Shown: piece after piece, positions 13,283 to 25,274 of the stretch | Numbering within the stretch: position 1 is the first letter of the stretch | How the letters are laid out: every line of letters begins with the position of its first letter | Source: Ipomoea triloba | Lineage: Eukaryota; Streptophyta; Magnoliopsida; Solanales; Convolvulaceae | Reading direction: 5' to 3' | DNA length: 64,000 bases | Assembly: GCF_003576645.1 (NCBI RefSeq) | Contig: NC_044920.1 | Coordinates: 21,897,234 to 21,961,233 of the forward strand | Notes under the pieces: model-generated | Databases searched by the model: none | Seen by the model: the letters and a program-made list of their open reading frames with translations, nothing else | What the model was told of the DNA's origin: nothing | Translations under genes and position numbers: made by a program

Positions 13283-13720
13283 TCACTTGGCAACCATGCG
13301 AGCAATGAATTCCTCGTAGCGGATCTTGCCGTCGGATCCGCAATCGACCTCTCGGATCCACTCATCAAACTCCGCGGGCTCGAGCTTCTCGCCGATGCTG
13401 GTGAGGATGTGCTTGAGATCTGAAATGACAACAAAGCCCGAGGAGTCCTTGTCGAGGACCTTGAATGCGTCTCGGAGCTGGCGGTCGAAGGGCTCGGGCT
13501 TGAGGTGCTTCGACATGAGGTCGAGGAAGCGCTTGAAATCGAAGGGAGAGGTGAGCTTCTCTTCGGCGACGATGGATTTGAGCTGGGCCTGGGTCGGGTT
13601 CCCGCCAAGAGACCTCATCAAAATCCCTAGCTCCGTCGGCGCGATCTTGCCGTCGCCGTCAGTGTCGAACAGCGTAAACGCCTCCTTCATCGAGGACTTT
13701 TGATCTTCGCTCAGCCCCAT
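13283..13720 (-). CDS. CML13: Calmodulin-like protein, CML13/CML14 type, single coding exon
   Basis: Calcium-sensor family protein of 145 residues, close to the 148 of Arabidopsis CML13/14 as I recall them. It starts [21 protein letters not shown]-hand 1 has the canonical loop [12 protein letters not shown] (residues 19-30). The second hand is replaced by [12 protein letters not shown]. Hand 3 ([12 protein letters not shown]) lacks the usual final Glu, and hand 4 ([12 protein letters not shown]) has Gly at position 3. One good site plus weak ones is the family pattern. These proteins act as light chains on IQ motifs of myosins, CAMTA and IQD proteins. The coding GC content is well above its surroundings. 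The ATG at 13718-13720 follows a CT-rich leader. Intact. Confidence 0.95.
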   Translation of the reverse strand: MGLSEDQKSSMKEAFTLFDTDGDGKIAPTELGILMRSLGGNPTQAQLKSIVAEEKLTSPFDFKRFLDLMSKHLKPEPFDRQLRDAFKVLDKDSSGFVVISDLKHILTSIGEKLEPAEFDEWIREVDCGSDGKIRYEEFIARMVAK

Positions 13721-13765
13721 TTCTCTCTCTCTCTCTGTTTCTCTCTCTCTTTCTCGCTGCTTTTC
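13721..13765 (-). repeat. (GA)n/(CT)n tract in the CML 5' leader
   Basis: On the minus strand a GAGAGA-rich run sits directly upstream of the ATG. GA/CT tracts are frequent in plant 5' UTRs and core promoters. Confidence 0.7.
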
Positions 13766-13894
13766 CTTCTACGGTTTTCTGCGTTTCGAATTTCGATTGT
13801 GTACACTACTTTTATGCTTGATGAAATTGGGGTCGAAATGCAATTAAATAAAGTTTGACTCCGTACTTTTTCCTTCCAAACAATCGTGTACAGT

Positions 13895-14115
13895 AATTTG
13901 GAAACATGAAGCACGTTTAGCTCGACCAAACAGGTTTCATGGGCTATAATCTTAAGTTGGTTTGTATAACTGAAAATTAAAACATGTTTCATATTCATTT
14001 TGATCAGTTATGTATAACTGAAAATTTAAACATGAAGCACGTTTAGCTCTACCAAACAAGTTTTAATGTATAAACATTTTAGCTCGATCAAACCTTTAGC
14101 TCGACCAAATAGTTA
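13895..14115. repeat. Local direct repeats upstream of the CML gene
   Basis: The phrase aacatgaagcacgtttagct is present at about 13903 and 14030, each followed by a c/tcgaccaaaca variant, with two further partial copies to 14110. This is a degenerate repeat in the likely distal promoter. Confidence 0.6.
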
Positions 14116-14312
14116 CGTGCAATTGTCAATTGAGATCATAAAATAAAATTTATTTAATATATACTTTTAAATAATAACTTCGATTTCTTTTGTTATTTTA
14201 AAAAATAAATACTCCATAAAACATTATGCTACATTCACACATTATTATATTATATTATATTATATTACGGAGTATTTATTTATTTTATAAACTATTTTTA
14301 TAGTATTTTTTT

Positions 14313-14435
14313 GGGTTAGACCACGAGGTGTCCTGACGCAAAATACGGGCTAGATTAGTTTTTCCATACGAGAGGGGGTTCAAACTCCCGACCTATGTTA
14401 ATGGATAAGAGTGCACGGCCAATCATGTCAATCAA
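14313..14435 (-). mobile_element. SINE, family 2
   Basis: On the minus strand it reads attggccgtgcactctta, then ggagtttgaaccccctct and gacacctcgtggtctaaccc, ending in an A run. It matches the copy at 4262-4482 in the B box-like segment and tail. Confidence 0.6.
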
Positions 14436-16155
14436 ACTGATGATAATTGCAATTAAGTAGTGAATATAAAGAATTTTTTATTTTTGTGATGAAAATACGC
14501 ACAATTATTACATTAAAATATGCATTTTGTAAACCATGATCATGTCGTCTACTACTACTAATAATAATAATAATAAAAATCAAGAAATTATCATTTTTAA
14601 ACATTATAGGTAGTGAGACCTCAACATTAAAAATGATCAAATTTTAACATAGACTTGATAAAAACTCAAAAAGTTAATTGCAAAAATTATTTTAGTTTAA
14701 GAAAAATATTTTTATTTTTCACAGTTTAATCTACTTCATAATACTCACTCTCTTTATTAATTTCATTGGCGCCTTTAAATTAATAGATTGTTCCACAAAT
14801 TAATAAAGAATTCATAAAATAATCAAATATTAAAAAATCCAATATAAAATGGCACATAAAAAAGAGCAGGAACATAGTTTGCTCCATGTTACCACAAGCC
14901 CGGGTAGTAGTAGGGAAAATTGGGAAAGTCATGTTCCCATAAGTAAGGGAATTCCTCATGCCATTGAGGCTACCTTTTGCCTTAACCTCCACAACCTTTT
15001 GACCTCCACCCACTTATTCTTCGAATATTGAAAAGAGGTTCTCAGTGGAAGAAACTAAGGCAGCAATGGCCTTCTTCGATATTTGGAAGAAGGTCATGGC
15101 AACCATCTTCTTGGAAGAAGGTCATGGCAGCTTTCTTCCAAAATTGGAAGAAATTAAATAACTTGTAAAAACAGGTAAAAATGGGTTATTTGCTTAATTT
15201 TTTTGAGTTCAATGATCTAATTGAAACTTTTTGAAGTTGAAGGGTTTAATTGCACATGTGAGTATACTTGGAGGCTTATTTAACCCTTATCCCTATAATT
15301 TTTGTATACTAATACTAAACTTAATATTATGAAAATTTGAATTAAAAATAACTCCAGTCAAGTGTCATTAATGGAATTAGACAAATAAAATGGGACGAAT
15401 GAAATACTTTATAGCAAAAATGTAGTACTTTATAACAAAAATATAATACACAGTTGACATAGCAGATATAATCAATACTTTAAACTTTATATATAATACT
15501 TTTTTTTAGTACTACTGACTCGGTTACAATGTAGTATCTGTTTATATATAATACTTTATAACATAAATGTAGTACTTTATGACACAAATCTAATACACAG
15601 TTTTCATGATAGATATGATCAATATTTTAAACCTTATATATAATACTTTAAGCCCCATATATGATATATACCACTTAATAGTATAAATGTAATATAGCAA
15701 TAGCCAACAAAGCCGATAAGAATGTCATAAGACAATGAGGGATATTATATGCAGAATTAAAATAGTTAAGTAGCCCATACGTGCACATAATCTCATAAAA
15801 CTATAACTTGTAAACTCTAAAGGTATATTTTCCATAAAAACTCTATTATAGTCAACAGTAGAACTAAACTGAGTGAAATATGAAGTGATAAAGCATAACC
15901 TTTACAAAGCCATATACAAGATTTCATTTCCTCAATTCATAGAAGCATATAGAATTGGTTCATATAGTGCATAGATGCATAAGATATAAACAAATTGCCT
16001 ATTCATTGATCGCAACAAGATGGAAGAAAATACATATTTAATCTTCGATTTGATTTTGAATTTAAACTAGAATAAATTTAAAAAAAAACTGGAGAATCCA
16101 TGTTTGAATTAGTAATTAGTTAGCTCCAGCTTCAATTCATTATAGTATATATTAT
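14436..16155. repeat. AT-rich spacer with degenerate repeats at 15400-15690
   Basis: Two related blocks near 15425-15505 and 15560-15650 share acaaaaatataatacacag-type, gatataatcaatac-type and atataatacttta-type segments. At 15045-15150 the phrase ttggaagaaggtcatggca recurs. No gene was recognised. Confidence 0.45.
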
Positions 16156-16170
16156 ATTATATAAGGCAGA

Positions 16171-16293
16171 TGGATGATGAGAGTGGGTTCGAGTCTCAGT
16201 GGAGGTAATTATTGACTCTTTGTGCTTCAGTAGGTTGAGAAAGTAGCTATGAACAGATACTACATTATAATAGAGTCAGTAGTACTAAAAAAA
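16171..16293 (+). mobile_element. SINE, family 1, 5'-truncated, with 15-bp target duplication
   Basis: The segment carries gtgggttcgagtctc, ttgactctttgtgcttcagt, gaacagatactacattataa and agtactaaaaaaaa. It is flanked by exact copies of attatataaggcaga at 16156-16170 and 16294-16308. It lacks the A-box half, so it inserted as a 5'-truncated copy. This copy defines the 3' end of the family. Confidence 0.85.
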
Positions 16294-16840
16294 ATTATAT
16301 AAGGCAGAATCCATTTGCAGAAATGTGATCAAAATTTTACATTGGCTACTAGATGACTTGTAGATATAAATTTTTTGAATGTAATTATCAACAGCTAGAT
16401 TGGGATTAAGGAAGAGGACATGAAGGGGCAATCTTCACTTTACTTGTAGTAAGACTATTAAAATTTTATTCTTTGATCTGGATGTTCATTGAATACTAAC
16501 TACTAATCTGTGATGTTGGATTCTTATCTTAGTCTATATGTTCATTGAACATTTCCTTTGCTACCTTCTTTTCCCTAATTATATTTTGCATAAATTTGAA
16601 CATAGGTGGTCATTAGTTGTGAAAAATTTGTATAAGTGAGTACAAACTAACAATGCCTTGCAGCACATTCCGTATTCTAATGCCTTATATTTTATGAACT
16701 GATTAAAGGCTAGCCTAAGTGTGAACACATATTAGTTGTTACAAAACTCAGAAAGCCACAAAATCAAACTATAACCATGTATTTGTTGGTTTTATTGCTA
16801 CTTTAAAATTATGAGTTTGCATTTATTTGTTGGATGGCAG

Positions 16841-16999
16841 TGCCCAAAGTTCAACAAGGATTGAAGAGCTGCTACAGGAGGACCATAATTTAAAACACAT
16901 GAGGGAAAGCTTTCAAAAGTCAGAAACAATCTTCTTTTCTTTCAAAACATACCAGGCAATCAGTATCCATGATAATCGAGCAGCTGATGCGTTAAGCAG
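16841..16999 (+). pseudogene. Orphan exon of a dynamin-2-type (DRP2) gene, GED region
   Basis: A 159-nt exon bounded by an acceptor (ggatggcag) and a donor (AGCAG then gtaaat), open for all 52 complete codons. It codes RIEELLQEDHNLKHMRESFQ, then a divergent stretch, then AISIHDNRAADALS. Plant DRP2 dynamins, as I recall them, have RIEELLQEDQN ... SIHDNRAA at the end of the GTPase effector domain. The middle diverges more than in a functional DRP2, and no other DRP2 exons were found nearby. It is best read as a captured or translocated gene fragment, probably not functional, next to the CACTA-type array below. Confidence 0.6.
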
Positions 17000-17274
17000 G
17001 TAAATATTTAGAGTAGGTATCAAGTTACAAATGGGCATATAGTGTATCAAATTATATAGAGTAGGTATGCATTTGATTAGAATTTTGTGAACATTTAGAT
17101 TTGGTGATTGGAATTGTTCATTATATTTTGAAGTAGATGATGAATTCTTGTGTATTTTGAAATACTTAAAATACTAGTAGAAGATTATACTAATGAATTG
17201 ATGCTTTGGTATTTATGGTGTTTAGATAAATTGTTTTTATTATATTATGCTTAAAATCAAAATATGTTAAAAAC

Positions 17275-17950
17275 AATAGTTTAAAACCGGTGTCTATGAA
17301 TGTGAGAATAATGGTTTTTAACCGTTGTCTTATATATCCAAGACAACGGTTAAAAATTGTTGTCTATCAACGTGACTTTCAACACCACTTATGTTAACAA
17401 CACTCAATAGAAACGGTTAAAAACCCGTTGTCTTTTCAACGGTTAAAACTTGTTGTCTATGTGCTTGACTTTTAACAACACCAGTTTCAACAACACTCAA
17501 TAGACAACGGTTAAAAAATTATTGTCTTTTATAAAAAAAGACAACGGTTAAAAATCGTTGTCTATGTGCGTAACTTTTAACAACACCAGTTTCAACAACA
17601 CTCAATAGACAACGGTTAAAAGTCGTTGTCTATGTGCGTGACTTTTAACAACACCGGTTTCAACAACACTCAATAGACAACGGTTAAAAAATTGTTGTCT
17701 TTTCTAGAAAACAAAAGACAAGACAACGGTTAAAAAACGTTGTCTATGTGCGTGACTTTTAACAACACTCAATAGACAACGGTTAAAAAAACGTTATCTT
17801 TTATAGAAAAGATAACGGTTAAAAATCGTTGTCTATGTGCGTGACTTTTAACAACACCGGCTTCAACAATACTCAATAGACAACGGTTAAAAACCGTTGT
17901 CTATGTGCGTGACTTTTAACAACACCGACTTTAACCGTTGCCTATGAGCA
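17275..17950. repeat. CACTA-type subterminal array of GACAACGGTTAAAA motifs
   Basis: About 670 bp made of the motif agacaacggttaaaa and its inverse cgttgtctatgtgcgtgact, alternating with ttttaacaacaccggtttca and acaacactcaatagacaac. At least ten motif pairs occur, many as perfect small hairpins. Such arrays bind transposase in CACTA (En/Spm) elements, and I recall GACAACGGTT as the subterminal motif of the Tpn1 family. No CACTA terminus with a 3-bp duplication could be located on either side. The element is therefore either decayed at its ends or larger than can be delimited. Confidence 0.7.
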
Positions 17951-18594
17951 TCTTTATTGTAATAAAAACAAAACAAGACTTATAGTGTCAAACTACACCA
18001 ATTTACAAATAGATAAATAATACAGGTTATGTCATCTGACCGAGAACTGCATTAAAAACCTTGCTTCGAACTTCATCTTCACACTTCACTTTGTGCTTTG
18101 AAGTTCACCTTCGAGTTTCAACTTCACACTTCAAACTATGGATTTTGAGAGACAAATACATACAAAGAATTTGAGTTTCCTCAAAGCCTAACACAATTTA
18201 GTTCATAAGGACATCAAATTACACATTAATACTATCAAAAACTAGAACTCACCACAATATAATGCTTCCCTTTGAGAATCGCCAGTAAAAATTCAACTTC
18301 CAAATACCCTTTTAGCAATGAGCGGCAATGAAAAAATAACGGTGATGAAGAAATAGCGAAGAAAACGAAGAGAAACGAGTTGAAACATGAGATTGTGAAG
18401 AAGAAACTTGGAAACTAGATTAAAAAAGAAGAAGAAGAAGAAGAAGGAATCGTGCTTCGATAGTTTTACCGTGAAGAATTCATGTAACGGTGGTAAAACT
18501 AAGTGAAATGAGATAAAAAATGGGTCAACAAAAATGACTCTAAAAATATGTAAAGAATTACAGATAATGGCTCAACAAAAAACGCATATCTAAG
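17951..18594. other. Spacer beyond the CACTA-type array
   Basis: Contains cttcacacttca and gaagaagaagaagaa short repeats. No gene and no CACTA terminus were seen. Confidence 0.4.
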
Positions 18595-19172
18595 ATTGAA
18601 AACTAGGAAAATGACTTCTTGAAAATGTTTTCAGGAAAATGAGTTATTTTCCATAAAACATTTTCATTTCTTGTGTTTGGTTGCATCCCAGAAATTTGTC
18701 TTTGTATGTTTGGTTTATTTTCTAGAAAACAAGCAGAATTGTATAATTATAATTTTAATTGTTGTTAACTAAAAATTTTTTTGACAACAACTATGTTTTG
18801 CCCAACTATCTTTTTTCCAAATAACAAACAAAATATTTAAAAAAAAAAAGATTATTGCTTTCTACTAGTTTTCGATGAAAACCAGTATAAACCAAACTGG
18901 TTTTCGTTGGAAACCAGTCAAGGTAGAAAGCGAAGGATGACGGAAGAAAGCCGATGAAGCATTATTGGAAGAAAGCTAAGGAAGCATTCTCGTAAGAAGC
19001 CAGGAAGAAAAAGCAATTAGATCCGGAAAATGACTTCCCAAAAAAAATGAGAAGTCATTTTCCATAAAAACCAAGCTACTTTCCTTTTGACCGAGAATCT
19101 TTTCTGTTGACTTAAAATTTTCACTCTCTCCCAAACACTATCGTTTTTAGGTTTTCAAACACACCCTAAGGT
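18595..19172. mobile_element. Tourist-like MITE copy, decayed left end
   Basis: Contains gtgtttggttgcatc, tgtttggtttattttcta and gaagtcattttcca-type segments, and ends ccaaacacaccctaa-like at about 19145-19170. The same order is seen in the better-preserved copy at 54545-55076. The left terminus is unclear. Confidence 0.5.
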
Positions 19173-19838
19173 TGAGAAAGAATAGTCCAAACAAAACAAA
19201 TAATAATAGTACGTTCATATAAGTTATCTGCTCATAATACTAATCTATAAATTATGACCTAAATTCTACTGATATGACTCTGTCTCACAAATTGAGAAGA
19301 TGATCTCACAGAAGAATTTGTCATTTATAAATAAAATATGTAGGCCTAATTAGGTCTTCTTCAATAGTTAACGATTTTTGAAGAGATTTTGCAAGTGTGA
19401 TTAAGAAATAGAAAATGAGAGTGGAGGAAAAAAAAAAGAAAAGAAAAGAAAAAAAAAAACAAAACAAATATTGAAAAAAATAAAATAAAATAAAATAATA
19501 AATTTACGTGCCCGCCTGGGCACGAGAACTGCACTTCACGCACGTGAGGCGCCGCATATTCTCCCCAGTGGGCCCCCATTCCAGCCTATCAAAACCCCAA
19601 ATTTGTAGGAGAAAGAAAGCCATAAAATCCCCCATGCACATTTGTTAAAAATCCACCCAAATCATTTTACTATTCCAAAATTTCCCCAAAACCCATAAAT
19701 GAGGAATGGCCTTAGCATTTCCTTATAAGAAGTTCGTACGCTTTATCAAGAAAATCAATGATCATTATCTAAAGGTGTAAATGAAATAAACTCTATCTTG
19801 TGATCAATAAATCATAAGATTATAAATGATAAATGTAT

Positions 19839-19948
19839 CAGACGGTTTAGGAATTCTGTTGTCTCGTGACGCTCAGAACATTGCAACTAGCATACGACAT
19901 TAATCTTCGGGGCCCCGGCCCCTCCCTTCCACCAAAAAAAAAAAAAAA
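19839..19948 (+). mobile_element. 5'-truncated LINE-type insertion, 110 bp
   Basis: Flanked by direct copies of gataaatgtat (19828-19838 and 19949-19959), with an A tail preceded by cccttccacc, an ending typical of plant LINE 3' UTRs. Its GC content is higher than its surroundings. Confidence 0.75.
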
Positions 19949-20453
19949 GATAAATGTATAGGTAATTAGCATTTCCTTATATGAAAGAGTTCTATTACAT
20001 GGACTTCCATTTTTTATTCCCTCACTTTTACTTTTCGATGTGACAAGATATGACAGGTTATCTTCATTTATGAATCTTAAGGAAAGTATCAACATCATAT
20101 ATTTTCTTTAAGGAAAGTGTCAATATTAAATTTTGGTACGTGGCATAAAAAGTAAGAAGGATAATTTTGGAGTTAAATAGTACGGAGTATTTTCTTATAT
20201 AAAATCCGTCCGTTTTAAATTTGGGATAACCTGTGGGCCACTAGGGTTGTGACGTTCGAGTCGACCTACGTGTACGCGTCGGGTCATCGAGTCATGGCAA
20301 CTAACAAAACACGTACATAAAGAGAAGACAATCAATACCGGGAAAGCTTACCAAAGGTTTTTGCTTCTACGCTTACACTCAATTTCGTGGCCTTTTCTTC
20401 GGTTCCGCAATCGAATTTAGAGAGAGAAAGAGAGATAGAGAATCACAAAAACA
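19949..20453 (+). promoter_or_regulatory. HIR upstream region and 5' leader
   Basis: Contains a GAGAGAAAGAGAGA leader tract just before the ATG at 20454, and motifs such as acgtgtacgcgtc at about 20269-20281. No TATA box can be assigned confidently. Confidence 0.4.
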
Positions 20454-23400
20454 ATGGGAAATGCCTACTGTTTGTTTTGCGGATGCGTAGGGCAGGCGAA
20501 CGTCGGCGTGGTGGAGAAATGGGGTCGGTTCCAGAAGCTGGCTCAGCCGGGGCTACACTTCTTCAATCCTCTCGCCGGCGAGTGCCTCGCCGGAATTCTC
20601 AGCACCAGGATCTGCTCTCTGGACGTCAACATCGAAACCAAAACCAAGGCAGGCCTTCAATTCACCAATTATCTAATTTTTTTTCCCTGCAACCCTACGC
20701 CTTTGTTCTTAATCTATATGTTCCGTAATTGAGTCAACGAGTGTTGTGATCGACCTGAAGTAATCTAAAGTTTGGAATAGTGATCGGCGCATCTAATTAA
20801 CACGATCAACGTTAAACGTGTTGCTTGTTTTGCTTGAAAATTCTCCTTGAAAAAGTCAGGAATCCTTGTCCCTGGTGAAATTAGCACAGTGAATTGCAAG
20901 GAGTTGTATAAGGTGTTGTTCTGTGGTAATTGTACCAGTTATCTCATTTAATTGCTATTCACAATTTTTTGGCTTCCCTTTTTCCTCTGTAAAGGGAATA
21001 TGCCTGAGAGTCAACGAATCTGTTATAAAAGCAATCAACGACTGGCATTATGGCATTAATATTGTGCTGTAATGACTATTCAGATGAATCGATGAAACTG
21101 CATCTTAATGATTAGTTGTGGAAGCAATCTGCAAATGGCATAAATGTTATGCTGTAATGAATATTTAGATGAATTTGAGAAAAGTGTAGCCACTAGTTGC
21201 ATGGCTGCCTCAATAACTTGTTCTTAAACTTTTGGCAATAATGCTTTTATTTTTTCTCAAGAATCTTTACTGCTTCACAAATTTTCAGGATAATGTCTTT
21301 GTCCAAATGCATTGCTCTATCCAATATCGAGTGATCAAGGAAAATGCCGATGATGCTTTCTATGAGTTGCAAAATCCCAGGGAGCAGATTACAGCTTACG
21401 TATTTGATGGTAATTTGTCATCATTCTTTGGATCAATCTTAGTACTATGCTGAATATCTTGACTATTTGGTTTTCTTAATTCTGTTTATATAATGTTATT
21501 CTATTTGCATGTTTGATTGTTCACTTATAGTCGTCCGAGCCCATGTTCCCAAAATGAATTTGGATGAGCTTTTTGAGCAAAAGGATGAGGTTGCAAAGGC
21601 TGTCTTGGAGGAACTTGAAAAGGTAAATTGATGATATCAGTTTCGCCCTGTATTTGCTTAGTAACCATAAATGCATTAACTGCATCCTTATATGTGAAGG
21701 CAAGATAGTTTCAATGCCTTGTTGTACTACAGGTGTAATGATCATAAAATATTTTTAGCTTTTCTGTTGTACAATAAAATATGAAGTATATCTATGTAGG
21801 TGTACATGATTTAGATTGGTTCCATTTTTTGGCAAACCATAATCCAATTTCAATAACACAAATTGCAGCAATCCAAACTAAAATCCAAACCATTCCATTC
21901 GGTTTGGATAAATTGGTTTTCGAGTTCCTGAACATCACAATTCTTTTTGCAACCTTACTGCAAAATCCTTAACTGACTTTTTGCATAATAAGCATATAAG
22001 TATATAACTAATAAACATATTACAACTTATTTCTGTTCTAATAAGAAATGTTTGAGACCCAAGGGAAAAAATTTTCGTGTTTTATTATTATACTCTGTGC
22101 CAAAGACAAAACTGGGTGTATTTACAATTTGTTTTTATTATATATATAGGAATGAATTTTTTTTTAGGTGTGGTAGGTTGTATTCTGAATCCAATTTTGT
22201 TAGAACAGTACAAACCAAAAACTAAACTAATATATTTCATTTTTAGATACGTTGGTACAAAAACCAATTGATTTTCAGGTTCTACATGAAAATTTGGATG
22301 GATTGATTTGATTTGGATTGGTTTGTTGGTTTTCAGATTTGATTGTACATCACTATTTCTAAGTGCTTGTTTGAATTGGTTCACTTTAATGGGATATCAC
22401 TGCATGATGCCATGATGCTTATACTTTAGCAGTCCTATATCGTTTTTCCAGCTGCTTTTCTTCATTCTGCACTTGCTGATGCATTAGATATTCATTGTTA
22501 CTGAATAAGAGAATGGATATTTGAAGGACGTACATATATTTTCTATCTTATGGTATTTTTGCTCATTAGGTGATGGGAGCATATGGTTACAACATTGAGC
22601 ACATACTGATGGTTGACATTGTCCCTGATGCATCTGTGCGCAAAGCAATGAATGATATAAATGCAGGTAAAAACGATGTCCTAAATTGTGTAAATGAAAT
22701 AGGTTGTTAAATAGAAAATATGAATTTTTTTTTTTCTAGAATCCATAGAAAATTTGTTTTAAAATAGCATTCTTAATATATAGAAGGGAGTCCATACTAT
22801 TCTAGTACTAGTATTCTTTAAGGATTTTCTGGACAATTTTGAGTTCAACTGCACATTTAAGTTTTAATTTTATGGTTTAGAATTTTACTGAAAAGGATAT
22901 ATTTGGTGTTGGAAGTGAAAAAAAAAAATAAAAAAAAAAATCTTCATAGCTAGTATGTTATTATTTCTATAAATACCCTGGAGTGAATTTTTAGCTCCAA
23001 TTATGAGACCATATTATGTTGTGATAATGGAATTGTAGTTGGGTTTTGCTAACATTATATGCCAACCTAGTGCTTCTAGTGTCATGTTAAGGAAAGCAGA
23101 TGAATATAGAATTTTAACAGCGCTCTCCTACTAATAATGCTCGTTGGTGTTGTATATTAGCGCAAAGGATGCAGCTTGCTAGCGTGTACAAAGGAGAAGC
23201 AGAAAAGATTCTCCAAGTTAAGAAAGCTGAAGCGGAAGCTGAATCGAAGTACCTGGGTGGAGTTGGGGTTGCTAGGCAAAGGCAGGCAATTACGGATGGG
23301 TTAAGGGAGAACATCTTGAACTTCTCTCACAAAGTTGAAGGTACATCAGCTAAAGAAGTGATGGATCTCATAATGATCACTCAATACTTTGATACCATCA

Positions 23401-23531
23401 AAGACCTTGGGAACTCTTCAAAGAACACCACGGTTTTCCTACCCCATGGTCCTGGCCATGTCCGGGACATTGGTGAGCAGATACGCAATGGGATGATGGA
23501 GGCAGCCAGTGCAAAGGTCAATGTTGAGTAA
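20454..23531 (+). CDS. HIR1: Hypersensitive-induced response protein (SPFH/Band 7 domain), 5 exons
   Basis: Plasma-membrane microdomain protein of the SPFH/prohibitin family; plant HIR proteins oligomerise and associate with NLR immune receptors such as RPS2. Exons: 20454-20648, 21289-21409, 21531-21622, 22570-22666 and 23161-23531. The phases join exactly, giving 876 nt or 291 residues, against about 286 for Arabidopsis HIR1. The N-terminus MGNAYC has Gly2 for myristoylation and Cys6 for possible acylation. Then come [59 protein letters not shown] and [20 protein letters not shown] (coiled coil), ending with the conserved [20 protein letters not shown] and [16 protein letters not shown]. Intron 1 begins GC rather than GT; the others are GT-AG. 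Intact. Confidence 0.95.
20649..21288 (+). other. GC-AG intron 1 of HIR
   Basis: The conserved protein reads ...ETKTK|DNVF, which forces the exon end at AAG (20648). The intron then starts gcaggc and ends ttttcag. No GT donor is available that keeps the frame and the conserved residues. Confidence 0.85.
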
Positions 23532-24435
23532 TTCTTTAATGTTCTTATGGATACAAACCAGCCTTATCTTTCTGTTTATGCCAACCTTACATGTTCATCA
23601 TTATAATTTGGTCAATGTTATACATTTTCCATGACCTCTCAATTCCTCTTTTATTAGGTTTTTTAGTATGTAATAGTTCATTTACAGCTTATACCCTCTA
23701 TTGGTGTGGTACATAAATTGAGGCAATAATATTCACATGCATGAAGTCTAAGAGACATGGAGTTTTTTTAATGGAAAATTTGGATTAGCTTTCAATATTC
23801 TTTCTTCCCAAAAGCTTGAATCCTCAATTCCCAAGAGGTTGAATTCCAAAGCTTTCCATATTCTTAATACTAGGAAAACAGTCCCTCTCTAAAACCCACA
23901 ATTTATATTGTAGATGTTATTGAGTTGTTCAAAAAATAATAATACTTATTGTTATAGAACAATGGATGTCCAAACTGTGTGATGCTGGGAAAACAGGCAC
24001 TCTATCCACTGAGGAAGTTCTAACAAAAGTTGATATGTAGAGGCTAAAAGCAAACATGTGACCTCTAGTAATAAATCGATCTTATGGGCATTTGGGTTTG
24101 TTGATGGAGAAGAAGATGAAGATCTGGACTTGTTGATGGAGCTTTGGGGTTGGTGGAGCTAGAGCTTTATACTGTGTGAAGGAGGAAGGAGCTGGCGTGA
24201 ATAAGATGTAAAATGGCTTCCCTCAAAAAAAAGGGGAAGTTATTTTACAAGAAACAAGGGACATCTTACATTGACCAAAGGGTCATTTTACATTGACCAT
24301 TATTTTACATGGCTTGCCAAACATTGAAAACCCGAAAAATGATTTCCAGAAATCATTTTCTGGGTTTCCAAACACACCCTAAATTCTTCTCCTCCTCCAC
24401 CAATACTCAGAAGTTTTGCTATTGCTGCTACTATC

Positions 24436-24469
<34 letters not shown>

Positions 24470-24660
24470 ATATTTATTATGTTACATGTGATGGAAAGTA
24501 ATGTTTGGACAACAGATAGAGGCCTTAGCATAATATTCAAAAAGCTATAGGCCCAACTGAGATTATAAGAACCATGAGAGGTCTGAATACAACTTATCCC
24601 ACACTGAACAACTACGAATCTGGAAACCTAAATAAAAGATTCTACTTGTGAGCACTGGGC
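23532..24660. repeat. HIR 3' flank with a MITE remnant and an (AAT)n tract
   Basis: From about 24050 to 24381 lie segments such as tggcttgccaaacattgaaa and a terminus gggtttccaaacacacccta, like the right ends of the copies at 18595-19172 and 54545-55076. A (taa)n microsatellite lies at about 24437-24470. No gene was seen. Confidence 0.5.
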
Positions 24661-25265
24661 ACGACCTTACTTGAACAGGATCTGTTCTATAGGCTCGTAC
24701 CTCTGTATCCTTGAGTTCTAAGGAGACAGGAAATCAAGCTTGGTGGATGAACTATGGCCAAGAGGCTAGAGCGTGAGTAACAGCACCGCCGGTACACTCG
24801 CCGGACGGCGCCGTAGATGATCGTTCCCGGCTGTTAATCGCGGCTGGGATGGCCTCTTGGCTGTCTGACAGGCTTCCCAATCTTTAATATTTTTGCACCG
24901 AAGCTGCCGTGACAAGTGGCCGGAGATTTTTGTTGGTGGGTTCTTCCAATCCTCCTGCTACTGTGGGTTGGGGTAATGGAATCTTGGTCTGCAGGTTTGT
25001 GAATCTGTTTTGCTGGTTTGGGTTTTACGCAGTTTGGCCTCACTGGAAAAATGGAGATTCTGAAAGGAGAGACTAAATCAGATTCTCATCAATTCTCAAT
25101 GGGGTTTGGGGAAGCATTATGAGATTGGTTCTTGAAAGCCTATGAAGTTTACATGTTTCTGCAACGTGTTAAAACTATGCATTCATTTACTAACAAGAAG
25201 CATTGGTAGTCCAACGATAATTGTCTTCCAAGCAATAGACTCGGGTTCTACTCCCTTATACATTA
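24661..25265. other. GC-richer unassigned segment
   Basis: Includes accgccggtacactcgccgg at about 24785 and a minus-strand open frame of 69 codons at 24834-25043 with no recognised domain. It could be a captured exon or a decayed gene end. No splice-bounded homology was recognised. Confidence 0.25.
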
Positions 25266-25274
25266 TTAAAGTAA

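Noticed and set aside
13270..13703. Alternative frames over the calmodulin-like gene on both strands
   Set aside because: Shadows of the GC-rich CML coding sequence.
17275..17950. Regular repeats resembling a CRISPR array
   Set aside because: The repeats include inverse copies, the spacing is uneven and the setting is a plant nuclear genome; it fits CACTA subterminal repeats.
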